Positions 33,177-44,955 are shown, counted from the stretch's first letter. The stretch: DNA of 64,000 nt from Ectobius pallidus (GCA_964059195.1 CAXKWD010000005.1:39447825-39511824), one strand, 5' to 3'. The notes: generated by a model not told the origin, from the sequence alone. Made by a program: numbers and translations.

Positions 33177-34279
33177 TAGGAAAATGATAACCATATCTAA
33201 CAGGAAAATTCATTTAGTGCAAGTTAAACGACACATCTGAATCTTTCTGTGAAGGTTAAACAGAAATAGCGTGACGTCTAAAGATTAGATTTTATTCCTT
33301 AAAATACTGATAGTAAAGCTAGCCACTGTGTTTAAAAGTCAAAGTTCACGTAGTAAGGCGATAGAATTGGAATTCAGTTTATTATGATTCCAATAACTCC
33401 ATAGAGATGGCATTGTAAGCTATGCACCATATAGTAGTCACAGGGTACAAACAAGACGCAGTTTGGTTGGCCGACTATTGACTAGTGGTCCCAAGTTGTT
33501 GAACATGAAGCGCTTATGCGCAAGACGCAGTCTGGTCTAGAGCTAGTCTGATTTCGCGTAAACTAGATGGCATGTATATACTAGCCTTGTGGTAAAACCA
33601 CCTAAAGCAGTGATGGGAACGGGCCAAATGACAGAAAAAAGATTTCACAAGGCGGCCGAAAGAGTTTATTTAAATGCTGAAATGGTGTAATTTTCAGATC
33701 TGTTTGCCTAATGTTTATAATGTTAGATGAGTGTAGGACATGTTCTTATTTTTTAAGGATGTCCTAGCACCCTTAATTATTTTTAAAAACCTGCAATTTG
33801 TCCTTATTTTTGTATAATAATTTTTTTTAAGGATGCTTTTATTTCCAGAATTTACTAAATAATGTCTCTGAGCATCGTGTAACAATCTAAATTCCACTAA
33901 AATCATTATCTTTTTGCACACTTGTGCACATTTCACTTTTATTATTGCCGGTATTAAACTAACCTCTTTTTGTTATCTCTTTGGATGAAACTTCTAATCT
34001 AGATCCTGCTGTTGGTAAATACACTTATGTCCAGTATATTCAGAATTACTTAAAAGTAATATATTCCAATATTTTTCTTTACCTTTAAAAGTTATAAGCA
34101 AACCTTTTTTAGTGTGTGCGTATTGTTCGTAGGTCTAAATATTGTAAAATTTTCACAGTTCTGAATGAACAGTTCTAAATTTAAAATTTGATCAACCTAT
34201 ACCCCTAAAACTTTAAGCAATGAAAATCACAACCGTGTTCTATGAAGGAAGTGTATATCAATTTTCTTATTACCACTAG
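33177..34279. other. No gene or clear repeat
   Basis: AT-rich DNA. AAGACGCAGT occurs twice (33453 and 33521 region) in a possible small local duplication. The 73-codon minus-strand frame at 33715 has no motif. Confidence 0.4.
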
Positions 34280-34365
34280 TGTTGGGGCGTAGGGCGTCCA
34301 AGAGGAGGTTTTTGTTACCTAGGTGACTTTCCGCTCATTTTTCGAGAGAGGGCAGAGTGACAGGA
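34280..34365 (+). repeat. Medium repeat R3, diverged fragment
   Basis: GTTGGGGCGTAGGGCGTCCA, then AGGAGGTTT, CTCATTTTTCGAGAGAGGGC and AGAGTGACAGG match the middle of the copies at 13051 and 17788. Confidence 0.6.
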
Positions 34366-34909
34366 TGAAGCAAGTGTAGCACGTACTTTTGAGAGGCGAT
34401 CAGCGAGCAGCGCTCGAAAAAATTAACCCCCATCCTTTCCAACACGCGCTTTGCTTCAAACAGTATTTTGTGTCCGTGTTTTTTCTAGCGTGGTATACTT
34501 ACAACTCCATAAAAACCTATTTTCACATTTTTCATACAACACAGCTTGTTCGGATATAGCCTAGCACAATCCTTTACATGAAGGTATTTTTTTTTTTGGG
34601 GTTTGAAATGCGCTACGGCTTATTTATTATAAGCGAGACCACGGATGTTTGTTGATAAGGATGTGTCTGGTCGTCACCGGTGCGGAACCTTTTTCAGAAT
34701 TCAGATAACAGGGTTCTCCATTATAGGGGTCGGTACACTCATACACATCCGCATCAAGACTGTCTCAGAATTGTAATATTTGCACTTCAACAACTTACTT
34801 GTCTCTGTCATGTCCTACGAGACGATGAGACTAATTCACTCTTAATAAGGACTTCTTCTTTCCGTCCCGTAGGGTAGGTCTAAAATTTTAATAATTGATA
34901 ATATTCTAT
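34366..34909. other. No gene or clear repeat
   Basis: Contains a poly-T/G stretch near 34588; otherwise nothing recognised. Confidence 0.4.
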
Positions 34910-34922
34910 ATGACTGGTTTAA

Positions 34923-35230
34923 AACTAAACTCCGTGGCGCTACATCCCTGGAGGGACTTGGCCTACCACACGACCGCTTCGTCATCTACCACAGGCAAAT
35001 GTCAGGATTGGGGGGCATGTGGTCAGCATGCCGACATCCACGGCCGTTAATGGTGTTTTTCATGACCGGAGCCGCTACTTTTCTATCAAGTAGCTCCTCA
35101 ATTTGAATCACGAGGCTGAGTGCACCCCTCCCAGACCTCCTTACCTCAGAAAAATCCGAGGAGGTACCGGGGATCGAACCCGGGCTGACGGATCTTTAGT
35201 CAGCGATGCTAACCACAAGACCACGCGGTC
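34923..35230 (-). mobile_element. SINE family A (copy 4)
   Basis: Reversed it has the same head and body as 30451-30763, with GGGTTCGATCCCCGG-like B box sequence near 35168 and the 3' end CCACGGAGTTTAG at the left. Flanks ATGACTGGTTTAA (34910-34922) and ATGACTGTTTTAA (35231-35243) differ by one base: a target duplication. Confidence 0.9.
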
Positions 35231-35339
35231 ATGACTGTTTTAATTTTTTTAAATTAAATATCTTTCAGAATAACTGGTCATATAAAATTAAGGAGAAGTC
35301 CTCGTGATTATGCCTCATGTGGTCATGATTAAACCAATA

Positions 35340-36000
35340 TGTGAATGGAAATCCGCTATATACAAGTGAAACAAAGATGCAATGATATAGAGAGACAAAG
35401 ATTAGCACAGGTTTTAGAAGGAAAAATATCTCTTGTATTTTATGTAAACATGAAAATCAGATGGGCTAAAGAAAAATATATTGACGTATGCAACTACAAA
35501 GAAAGGTAGGCATTCCTTGGTGGAGGTTGGGGATATGGAAACTAAAAGGCAGAAGAGGAATCGTTCAAAAAATTTGCCCTTCATGTATTCTGAGTGGTAA
35601 TGCCATGCACATTTTGATTGAATGCAATAGAGCTAGCAAGTTCAGAAAACAGTTGCTTGAATCGTACTTTAGTAATATTACTGAAGATATCGCTTATATT
35701 AAATTGGCCTAATTAATATACGTACATAACGTTGAAATCCTCAGGCAAGTAGGAAAATATATTTTCAGAGTTAAAACAATATGGGAGGGATCCATTAAGA
35801 ATGCCTAAAATGTGTAATAGCCCTACTAGGGATTAGTTACATTTTATATTTTACATGGAAACTAGCTTTATATAATAATTGTGAACAAGATGCAATGTTC
35901 TAGAGAGATAAATGTTAGTACAGGTTTTAGAAGACAACAGATCTCTTGTATTTTATATAGCCCAGACATAAAAACCCGATGGGATAAAGAGAATTTAGAA
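35340..36000 (+). pseudogene. LINE C-terminal fragments, two diverged tandem pieces
   Basis: The 74-codon frame at 35488-35712 reads KICPSCILSGNAMHILIECN, a C-x2-C-x7-H-x4-C zinc-knuckle-like motif of the kind found near the C-terminus of R1/Jockey-type non-LTR proteins, followed by a KFRKQLL helix. The DNA at 35340-35480 is repeated in diverged form at 35865-35995 (both contain ACAGGTTTTAGAAG, then ATCTCTTGTATTTTAT). So two related pieces lie head to tail. Stops break the frame. Confidence 0.5.
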
Positions 36001-36856
36001 ACTCTGATTACACTCGTTGACATGGATAATAAGTTAATAACAATTAAGGACGTATACCCCCAAAATATAACAGTTTTAAAATCATTAGTGATTAATAATA
36101 TTACAATGCCCATACTTACAGCTGTGGTATTTATAGTGGTTAGTAGAACTGTCAATACGTTTATTTTAATAAGTAGGTACGTATTTCATGGTGAATCAGA
36201 GGGAAGATGATAGTAGTTCATGATCAGTCAGTTTAGGACCCTCCAGAAACTAATTTCTAAATACGTGTTTGTTAACAATTGCTTACAAAATCCATGGGTC
36301 CAATGGATGAAAACACTCAATGTGAAAAATATTATGGGAAAATAATTAATGGGGCATAAACCATAGTTTCAAAGATCATGGGCGAAATTTCATGGACAAA
36401 AAATCCTATTGGTGAAATTTCATGGGCGAGAAGACCAGTAAGGCCTCTTTGATCATATCTCACACAAAAGGATCGGGTAGTTAAGTCCATCACAAAGCTT
36501 CGAATTAGTAAGCAGAAAATGTTTCCTCTTTCTTTTTTTCTGTTCAAAGATGAACCCCCCCCATAAATATTAACACTCTAAATCACAGCTCTCTGTTAGA
36601 TGCGTGATTTGTAAGTGTTCACACTGTCAAGATAGAAGCACTCTGTAGCCGTATTCTATTCCCAAGAATGAAAGCGCCGCTCTCATTGAAAAAATAAAAT
36701 GCAAAATGTAATAACATATCCAAATGTATAAATACTTTCAACTGTAATGTGTGCCATTAAATATAATAAAGATATGACATTTTAACCAACTTTAAGTCTG
36801 ACAATAAATTGATGATCTCTGTTTCGAAATCATGGTCGAAATTATCTGAAGATTTC
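36001..36856. other. No gene; short local duplication of a phrase
   Basis: Around 36352-36432 the phrase GGGCGAAATTTCATGG recurs in slightly changed form (GGTGAAATTTCATGGGCGAG). Otherwise AT-rich DNA with nothing recognised. Confidence 0.4.
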
Positions 36857-37199
36857 TACGAGGGGTATTCCGAAAGTAAGTTTCGTCAATGTATGGCAGG
36901 AGCGGCGTGTTCACCAGGGGAACCAAACAAACGCCAGACGAATCCCCACCCGTGGCTGGTTCCACGACGGAAGTGGCGTCAGCGGAGGAGGCATGACGCA
37001 GGCGCACTGCGCCGTAGAAGAGCGAGTCGCAGCAGACTGGCGTGCCCGCGGGTATTAGTGTACCGCTCACGATGGCACGAGAGATTTGGCGCCACTGCCA
37101 TGTACTGCTATCTCCCCTCTTTCAAACGAGCCATTGCTGCAGCCGCTGAACCTTTTATTGTCCGAGATAGAGCTGTTTGAAATTGATCTCCCGATTTCC

Positions 37200-37330
37200 G
37201 TCCCCGCAAAGTGCGGCCTCCACGAACCCATCTCGCACAAACCTTATGGAACATCAATTTGTCACTCAAAATGGTCTGTATGGAACCTTTAGTAATGTCA
37301 GGAAGCTGAGGTGGAGTAGGCTGTGCGCCA
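37200..37330 (-). pseudogene. Inverted mariner transposase HTH fragment
   Basis: The minus strand reads LPDITKGSIQTILSDKL, then HKVCARWV. This is the second helix-turn-helix of mariner transposases (G-S-x-Q-x-I-L, then K-x-C-A-R-W-V). It is on the opposite strand from the C-terminal fragment next to it. Confidence 0.8.
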
Positions 37331-37337
37331 ATTCCTT

Positions 37338-37436
37338 GCATCGCAGGGCACCGAGTTTTACCACAGTGGGTTCTTCAAACTGATCGCATGCTACGACAAA
37401 TGTCTCAATGTCGCTGGCGACTATGTCGAAAAATAG
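37338..37436 (+). pseudogene. Mariner transposase C-terminus
   Basis: Reads EFYHSGFFKLIACYDKCLNV, then AGDYVEK and a stop; the usual end of mariner transposases. The catalytic D,D34D core is absent, so the element is not autonomous. Confidence 0.88.
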
Positions 37437-37537
37437 TGCACGGTGTATAGGTCATGCTGCCATGCTGTATTGCTTTTGGGTCAATAAAGTGTCCGTGTGA
37501 CAAACTGACGAAACTTACTTTCGGAATACCCCTCGTA

Positions 37538-38264
37538 ATTGGAATGTTAAATTTCGTTGTGATTGACTTTTTTTTGGACTATGGTTCATAGAAATACAAC
37601 CACACAGAGATATGCAAAGCTTTAGGTGAGATAGTATCGTTTAGATTTCAAATATTAGAACTCATAGGCCTAACCTATTTCTGATTTCAAATCAAATACA
37701 GTGGAATATGGTTCTGCCTAAAAGAGTATGCCTATCTATGGTGCGAATAGACAAATATTGATAAAAATTTATGCCCAGAAAATCTAAAATGTTCCTAAAC
37801 TTAATAAAATAAAAACAATTTAAAATATACTGTAATAACTAATAGCCCAAGTCCAAACTGCTTTTAGGCCTACATTATTTTAGCTGCAAAATTAGTATAT
37901 TCATACTTTTGTCGTACATGTACATTCAAACATGTCAAACATTTTATTACATGTAATAAAATCTATCTTATAAGCATGTACTTACTTTTCACTCTAACGA
38001 CGCTTTCATCAAGATTTTCAAAACCATATTATTGATTAAAGAAAAAACTTAAAATGTAGTCCTACGTTAGCATACTATCGGCGCAATAACCTATTTGACA
38101 ATCGGCGAACTTAGTATTTATGCAACAAATAAGGCGCCTAGCCTATAGCCTAACGTCATCCGCTCCAAGTCAGAGTGTCGCGTATCATGAGATTTGTATA
38201 CACGAGCAAAGTGAACGACTTTGCTGCGTCTCACAGCATTTTTAATCTGTTTTCTTGATACACT
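37538..38264. other. No gene or clear repeat
   Basis: AT-rich DNA with TAGGCCTA near 37667 and 37865 and a TAGCCTATAGCCTA doublet near 38140. Nothing else. Confidence 0.45.
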
Positions 38265-39536
38265 ATATGGGTGATTCTTCAAATACGGGAAAATTTGGAG
38301 TGTGTGAAATCGAAATTTTTTACTTTGTTTAAAAAATCCCAAAAATACTTCAGGGGTTACTTGATTATAATATGACACCAGCAGAGCTTAAATGTTTATA
38401 TTTCTATTTATTTTAATTTCTTTATTTTTTTAAAGCCATGTGGATGACATCCGTGTACATGTGGATGGCAGAAGGCCACATTAATGACTAACTTGGGCAA
38501 CAATCTGCTTTTCTTTATGGTATTTCATATTTTTCTTAGCATACTTCAGTTGATTTTGCATCAAATTTGCAAATTTGTGTGCATACTCCGGAATTAATGT
38601 AATTTTAACGAGACTGTGTTTTTATGGTTTTGGGGGAGGGGGGAATCAAGCAGAAATTCATTTAATCAGTTTTAAGATCTTAAGTACAGGTCACAGACAC
38701 CGAAAACACAATAGTATCCTACATTTATCATCTACATGACTTGAGAGTCATCCACATACCCCTTCATGAGACATGTGGATGACACAAAAATCAGGCATGT
38801 GGATGACAAAAAAAGAGTTTAAGTGGTCTCAGCAAGCCATTTCTAAACCTCTGTAGGCTCAACTTCAGTCAGGTACTTTGAATTGGAAGGTTTATCATAG
38901 TGCATAATCAAAATTAATTAATATTCACTTTCTGCCTACTTTCTAGAAGCCATGTTAATGACGGGGAATAAAAACGTTTTTCTTGAAAATGATACAAAGT
39001 CCTTTGTTAATCCCAAACTGTTTGTAAGCAAGCAAAATTCAACCTTACAATTCAACCACAAGCTGCCCTGTTGGCTTTCTAACACTGTTGCCAGTTTTAC
39101 AAATTTCTCATTTCTGCAGAAAAAATTCCATTCTTTTCAGCCATGTGGATGACCAAAAACCCTTGGGACATTCTTTATGTTCATTAGGTGGGGTGACAAT
39201 TTTATTTCATTTTATTTTTTAGGGGTTAATATTCTTCACCCATTCATACTCATTGACAGGAAAAAAGTTGAAAAGGAAATAACATTTTGTTTTGTGGAAA
39301 AATGAATTAGAATATACAAAACCGAGGTTTGGGACAGGGCATGTGGATGACATTTCATTGAATTAAATTCGATTTTGGAATATCAGAATTTAAAGTTAGT
39401 GACATTTCAAAGTGATAGTTGTAGTATGGAAGTAGTAGAAACAAACTTTTATTTTAATTTTTTTTTAAAGTTGAATTTGAAGGGAAATATCACTCCGGAA
39501 CGCAAATTTTCCCGTATTTGAAGAATCACCCATATA
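38265..39536. mobile_element. TIR element with arrayed CATGTGGATGAC motif
   Basis: Left end TATATGGGTGATTCTTCAAA continuing TACGGGAAAATTTG; right end its reverse complement (39501-39536). The palindromic TATA at the edges hides the exact boundary; target duplication may be TA or ATAT. Inside, CATGTGGATGAC occurs exactly five times (38437, 38772, 38796, 39142, 39340), with one-mismatch forms at 38458 and, reversed, 38747. No transposase frame. A transposase-binding role for the motif is inference. Confidence 0.82.
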
Positions 39537-39649
39537 CACAACCTACATTCAGTTCAGTTCAACTATTTTCTCTCTTGTGCTATGCTAATTTAAACGATTT
39601 TATTGGAATGTGGAGACCCTCGGAAAGCGTTCCTTGCGATTCAGGGCAT

Positions 39650-39651
<2 letters not shown>

Positions 39652-39696
<45 letters not shown>

Positions 39697-39708
39697 CAAC
39701 AATAATAA
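39652..39708. repeat. (AAT)n microsatellite
   Basis: Long trinucleotide tract with a few AAC units; it makes the poly-Asn run of a spurious 85-codon frame. Confidence 0.95.
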
Positions 39709-39980
39709 CGTACAAAGCAGTGACCCTGACCTATTTAATTTTTATAGCCTAAAAACTACTACAAAAGGATCGTGATAATCGGCATGCTCGGGAATCTGTC
39801 ATTCCCTGATTTATGATGCGTGTACCGGATTATAGATTGCCGGATTATTGCGTCATTACTGGAATAGGAGTTGTAACTGAGAAACTGGGACACTTCTAAC
39901 ATTGAAGCAAAAAATGATGTTATACGAAGTAATATTGTAATTGCGTCAACAAATAAGAACAATAACTTAATATAAACATT

Positions 39981-40543
39981 CTAGCTATCTTTCCAGTCGC
40001 TTTCATTACCTTTCTTCCTATTATACCATAACTTGGGCACGCGCTCTCAGCTTGACCCCTTACTATCCATGCCTCTTTACAGAACTACACATTATTCTAA
40101 TTCGTTTACAACAACAGCTATTCGTCACTGGAATTCACTGCCTAGTCATCTCAGGAGCTGCCAAACGACTTCACAGTTCAAGCGCCATTTAATAAATTTA
40201 GTATACAATAACATTTAGGAATTGATGCTAATTAGTAATATATATTTTAATTTTCATTATATTTTGTAATAACTAAGAATGTATTTGTTTAGACTTTCAT
40301 CTTTTTTTTATTTCTTAGTTTTAGTCATTTGTATTATATATTCATATTATTCAAGTACTTATGTTCGAATTTCTTCTTTTTATTTAATGTACGTTTCTTG
40401 TATTCAGGTATATCAGTTCTTTTTAAATTTATTATTAATCATTATTATTATTATTATCATTATGTATTTCATGTTTCTGCCCTGGCTGAGTGGTAGAGAA
40501 GGCCTTATGGCCTTATCTCCGCCAGGTTAAATAAATAAATAAA
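39981..40543 (+). pseudogene. CR1/Jockey-like LINE, 5'-truncated copy
   Basis: Codes LGTRSQLDPLLSMPLYRTTH, then FTTTAIRHWNSLPSHLRSCQ and FKRHLINLVYNNI, stop at 40216-40218, the C-terminal tail of the LINE also seen at 61732-62835. The 3' UTR includes CTGGCTGAGTGGTAGAGAAG and CCGCCAGGTT and ends in (AAAT)n. It starts abruptly at CTAGCTATC, typical of truncated target-primed insertion. Confidence 0.88.
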
Positions 40544-40624
40544 ACAATAAAACTATAACGTAATATTAATTGAAGTATTTCAAACAGAAATTTTACAGTT
40601 GTTTTAAAAGTAGATAGAGTCATA

Positions 40625-40690
40625 TTTTGTTATTATTATTTTTATTATTATTTTTATTGTTGTTATTATTATTATTATTGTTATTATAGG
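40625..40690. repeat. (ATT)n-rich microsatellite
   Basis: Imperfect TTA/TTG tract. Confidence 0.85.
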
Positions 40691-41211
40691 TTTATATGAG
40701 CTGTTCTGTTTGACCATGCTATAGTACGCTTATTAAGTGTGACTTAACGGTATATTATGATACTCTTTTCGAAACTGATTTTCATTATGACATCGGTGAG
40801 GTATCGAGTATTATCGAACACGGAACGATCTTGAGACCTTGAGGGTAGCAGCTGAAAACTGCGTAATAAATGCTCGTATTTAAAATAACATCAATTCGGC
40901 ATGTGTTAATTTTAATATTATACTAAAATGAATTAATTCCGTGTTGTCAAAACCCGTTGGTTTCAAGAAAATGATCAAAAAGAATATTCGATTTGACCGA
41001 TGACATGAGCTGTCATCTGTCATAGGAGACAAGAACTACAACCAGCTCGTGCGAAGGTCATAGCGCAATGAAGCGTAACCATTTGTTTCAGTGAATCTAA
41101 AATTTCTAAAATGTAAACATTTAGGCTAAATATGGTGGAACAAAAACAGTCATATGCAACTTCCCTATAATGGAAAATTAAGTTACTACTCGTATGAAAA
41201 TTGTGAAAGTC
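40691..41211. other. No gene or clear repeat
   Basis: AT-rich DNA; nothing recognised. Confidence 0.4.
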
Positions 41212-41272
41212 GCGTTGCCCGTTTCATAAACATAATCGTATCTTAATTAATGTCATTATAGGCTTCTTGCAT
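41212..41272 (+). repeat. Short dispersed repeat shared with 19788-19846
   Basis: GTTTCATAAACATAATCGTA, then TCTTAATTAATGTCATTATA. A hAT MITE lies just to its right. Confidence 0.7.
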
Positions 41273-41280
41273 AATGTAGG

Positions 41281-41692
41281 CATAGGCGTAACCAGGCCGA
41301 CCATATGGGGGGGTTATTACATCCGCGGGGTCTGGGGGGTATGGAATATCCGGAAAAAATTCAGATGCAAAATAACGAGTTTTAAGCTTCCGGCCCCCCC
41401 CCCCCGGAAAATTTTAAAAATTAAGACGCAAAATAACGAGTTTTAAGCTTCCGGGGGTGCCCCGGAAAATTTTAAAAATCAAGACGCAAAATAACGAATT
41501 TTAAGCTTCCGGGGGTCATTCTCCGGAAAATTTTAAAAATTAAGACGCAAAATAACGAGTTTTAAGCTTCCCACGCTTTATACTTGTATTAAGTAATTTA
41601 TGGGCAGACTTAAAAAATTATACAATTTTCCTTTTTCTAATCAATGGGGGGGGGGGTTCAAACCCCCAAAACCCCCCCTCGGTACGCCTATG
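41281..41692. mobile_element. hAT-type MITE, second copy, inverted
   Basis: Starts CATAGGCGTAACC, ends GGTACGCCTATG. The 8-bp target duplication AATGTAGG at 41273-41280 and 41693-41700 is exact. Same family as 1436-1797 in reverse orientation, with four rather than three internal units of about 60 bp (CAAAATAACGAGTTTTAAGC, then C/G run). Confidence 0.92.
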
Positions 41693-41700
41693 AATGTAGG

Positions 41701-42550
41701 CCTACTATTCTTTATTAACATTACAAACATAGGCCTACTATGTACAGCAAACCAGGCAAGAGACAGCTCCATATGAATTATTTTATTGTAAATACAATTT
41801 TTGGTTCATGAATTCTCCATTACAACCGCGAACTTAGGTCTTAAGTACTTTAATGATTGAAAGGAAATATGAATGGGGTTATGTGAGGAATGCATAGAGC
41901 AGGAGTCAATCACACTTCCCTCTACAACTTCTCTCTCCTTACACGTGTGTAATTTCTCATTTCATAAACTTTATGACTGTAATAAAACCTTGTTTACTTT
42001 ATTTATTTATGAAACAAAAATGTTTGTAGCAACCACTCCATTAAAATGTACAGTAGGTATCGCATTTGTAATTATTCTCCATAGCACAAAAGCGACGCAG
42101 TGCAAGTCTATTGTTCGTTTTATTAATATTGACCCATTTAGCCTATGATAACTGAAACTTTTAAGAATTGCGTGCACTTCTCAGTAGCGAGCCCGTGATT
42201 TCTAGGATGTATCTGAGTTGCATGCCAAGATGGTATAAAAAAAAAACATGTAAAATTTTGCTTCCCATGTTCACACTATCCTACACTATAGCGCACTGTT
42301 CATTAATTTTAACATAAGCTTTACAAAGTCTCTTGCGTCATGCGTACCTTTCCTTATTATTTCTTGGAGTCTTTTGAAAATAAAATTTCAAATCATCAAT
42401 GATAAATAGTTTCATGTTTCTTAGTAGCTACAGTTGGTTCCATGATAAAACAGCCCCTCATTTGAATCCATCAAGTACAGCACTTTTTCTTTAGGTACTG
42501 TGGGTAAGAGGTAAATCTTATTTTCGTTGAAAATTTAATACTCAACTCAA
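41701..42550. other. No gene or clear repeat
   Basis: Contains a 91-codon frame (41873-42148) without recognisable motif. TAGGCCTAC occurs at the left edge and again near 41731. Confidence 0.4.
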
Positions 42551-42628
42551 TAATCCCTCTCCCGATAGGTCGCTTAAATCCTAAAAGGGAGAGGTAAAAC
42601 TAAGACAAAGAAAGAAAGAAAGAAACAT
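42551..42628 (+). mobile_element. SINE family B, 3' fragment
   Basis: ATCCCTCTCCCGATAGGTCG, then CTTAAATCCTAAAAGGGAGA and (AAAG)n match the last 80 bp of copies at 22625 and 32752, with the CGCGGCC stretch deleted. 5'-truncated. Confidence 0.8.
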
Positions 42629-43131
42629 TTCCAAGTCTCGATGTTGGATTAGAATGTGTCTGGTAAAGTTTAAAAGTTCAGAAGACAGAAATATCGAACT
42701 TTGGCTGCGGTGTTGCCATACTGGCTGATCGCCTCACTACTATTATGCTACACTCTGAAAAATAAATGTTACTCTTATGGCTGACCTATGGATTTGTTAG
42801 CTGTGGCGAGTCTCTCTTAGCGCCTGCATAACAACATGTTTAGGAAAACTCTTCTTCCACTGGAGTAAAGAATTACGGAAAACTCTGCACGATTAAAACA
42901 TTTGTATGAACTCCTGATGTCGGAAAAGTAATAAATACATTAATGGATTGCGAAACGTTCTTTTCAAGCTACTAAGTGCAATGGGTTTATGTAACTAAAT
43001 GTAATTTTCATTTTACAAAATTATTCCGTATAATAACGGTCTCATAAGGAAGTAGTCTCATAGCCGGGAGATGTCGAACTTGATAAAATCTAGTTTTAAA
43101 ATTATTATCTTTTAAGCTATGTTAAATACAC

Positions 43132-43332
43132 ACAGACAGACTCGAAGAACACAAAACTTCTAATAATCAAATTCGAAATAGAATTTCTGAGTCCAAATTA
43201 GTAGTCCCACCTATTATCCCACAAGTTAAGAATGGATATCTGCATAGGTTCCAGAAAATTTCTACTCCGAACTGTAAAAACTTCCAAAATATTATTGCAG
43301 AGAATGCGAAGTTGCTCTTGATACAGGATTAG
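43132..43332 (+). CDS. Unrecognised 66-codon open stretch
   Basis: Open from about 43132 to the stop at 43330-43332: RLEEHKTSNNQIRNRISESK, then LVVPPIIPQVKNGYLHRFQK, with no internal ATG start used. Its composition looks protein-like, but I know no match. It may be a fragment of a retroelement protein. Confidence 0.25.
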   Translation, partial: TDRLEEHKTSNNQIRNRISESKLVVPPIIPQVKNGYLHRFQKISTPNCKNFQNIIAENAKLLLIQD

Positions 43333-44739
43333 TTAACCTATTTTATCAAGGCCTCCTCAATCAATTGGGAATATATGGTAGATGATAGCCTACCTATTAT
43401 GGGTATAGGCCTAGATTTTTTAAGAATTTCTCCCATCCCAAAACAGCCGCTAAGCCAATTTTAAAAAATCGGATTTTATACACCAGCATAACTTAATCTG
43501 TCGTCCGTATGGCCAAAACAATTTTCTCACTTCACATTCCGATATAGAATAAGAGGTCATATTCAGTTTCTCAGCCTCAAGCAAAGGGTACGCCTACTGT
43601 TCGGAAGACAAGACTTAAGACCGGATTCATGATGGCTAGATTGTAACTACCCTTTATTAAATTTTTATGAAAAACTTTTGAGTTAAAAATATTTAGATCT
43701 TAGTACTTGTACTTTGTGTACTATTTTTAAATACAATGGTTAGAGTAGAGGAAATTTCGATATAATTGCGAAAAGAACAAACGACTAATGTTCGAGGTAG
43801 ATGTCAACAGATTTCATTCCGGCTTTCGCAGTTGTGAGTGGCGAAATCGACCAAGAAAATTCCCATTCAGGTTTCGGTTATAATAAGAGCTATAATTCTG
43901 TATTAATACATTCATTACAACATTTAAAACAATAACAGTATGAACAGACACATATTAAAGGAAAAGGAGAACAAAAACTCGAAATTCTAAGTAAAATAAA
44001 CGTTTATGCAATGATCTTTTTCAACAACAGTATGTACGTCAGTGAAATCATAAGGACCATTGTCAAAATCAATAATTAAAACGATATTCATTCGTTTGGT
44101 CATGACAACATTCGTTGTAAAGAACCCTGACCACACCACAGATGGTCTACCAAAAGCGTTTGTAAGAGTTCAAAGTTTACAGATGTCTGCAAATTGGCGA
44201 TAAAACTACGAAATTCTATAAAAAATTCGAATAAGTGTTCACTAAACACGTGTTATAAAAAACTGCTGTAAGACAGTATAGTCCTCCAGCTTTATGTGCT
44301 GGGTTCGATGGATAAAAGTGCTTTTCTCGTGCACATTGAAACAATAACTCTTTAGTATTCATTCATGGACAATAAAAGAAATGTTCCAACTGCAATTATA
44401 AGCAATTATTTTCATATAACGTTTTTGAAAAAAGTCATTATCAGAGAGATATTGCCGTCCCCCTTCTACCGCCCTCATTTACTCCATAAAACGAATTAGG
44501 CCTATATCCCCCAAAAAGAAAGCCTTCCCATGAGCATTCAGAAGTTGAGGGTGACTGACCGTGTGACAGGTAAACAGGCAAACCACAGGCTACATTAAAG
44601 CTACGAATGTGCAGAAATTGTGTTATTTCCTTCTAAAACGAATATAGGTAGAGAAATTTTCAAAACGGAAGAAAAGACAGACGAGTGACCCTTGTAATTT
44701 TATTTGTTAGATAGGCCTAATTCACATAAAACCATAATA
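43333..44739. other. No gene or clear repeat
   Basis: AT-rich DNA; nothing recognised. TAGGCCTA occurs near 43408 and TTAGGCCTAT near 44498. Confidence 0.4.
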
Positions 44740-44955
44740 AAATCCACATTCCAGCACATCGGCTTTCTGTGCCCAAGGTTGCGGGCTCGATCCCAGCCCA
44801 GATCGATGGCATTTATGTGTTCATAAATGTTACAGGCCCATGTATGTATATTTACAGGCAGGTAAAAGAACTCTTGTGGGACAAAATTCCGGTACACCGG
44901 CGACGGTCATAGGCCTAATTTGCAGTACATCCCCGTCGTTAAATAGCCATATAAC
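44740..44955 (+). mobile_element. tRNA-derived SINE, family C
   Basis: Head CTTTCTGTGCCCAAGGTTGC, then GGGCTCGATCCC (B box), GATCGATGGCATTTATGTG, then AAAAGAACTCTTGTGGGAC, AAAATTCCGGTACACCGGCG and CGTCGTTAAATAG. This phrase order is that of a SINE type widespread in arthropods. Single copy here; no target duplication seen. Confidence 0.75.

Larger units (their letters stand above)
36859..37535 (+). mobile_element. Mariner derivative, copy 1 (677 bp)
   Basis: Ends CGAGGGGTATTCCGAAAGTA with its near-perfect inverted partner (about 30 bp), flanked by TA on both sides (36857-36858, 37536-37537). It holds the last 32 codons of a mariner transposase on the plus strand and a helix-turn-helix fragment of the same protein on the minus strand. 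The rest is GC-rich non-transposase sequence. The other copy (52192-52868) has the same length and arrangement with few differences, so this rearranged form itself has spread. Confidence 0.92.

Noticed and set aside
36809..37180. 123-codon Arg-rich frame and its mirror at 52547-52957
   Set aside because: Present only as the GC-rich interior of both mariner copies; no known domain. The open frame follows from high GC lowering stop frequency.
38437..39351. CRISPR-like array from the repeated CATGTGGATGAC
   Set aside because: Repeats are only 12 bp, spacing is irregular, some are reversed, the DNA is eukaryotic, and the array lies inside a TIR element.
39518..39775. 85-codon frame with a long poly-Asn run
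   Set aside because: The run is the (AAT)n microsatellite; no other protein signal.
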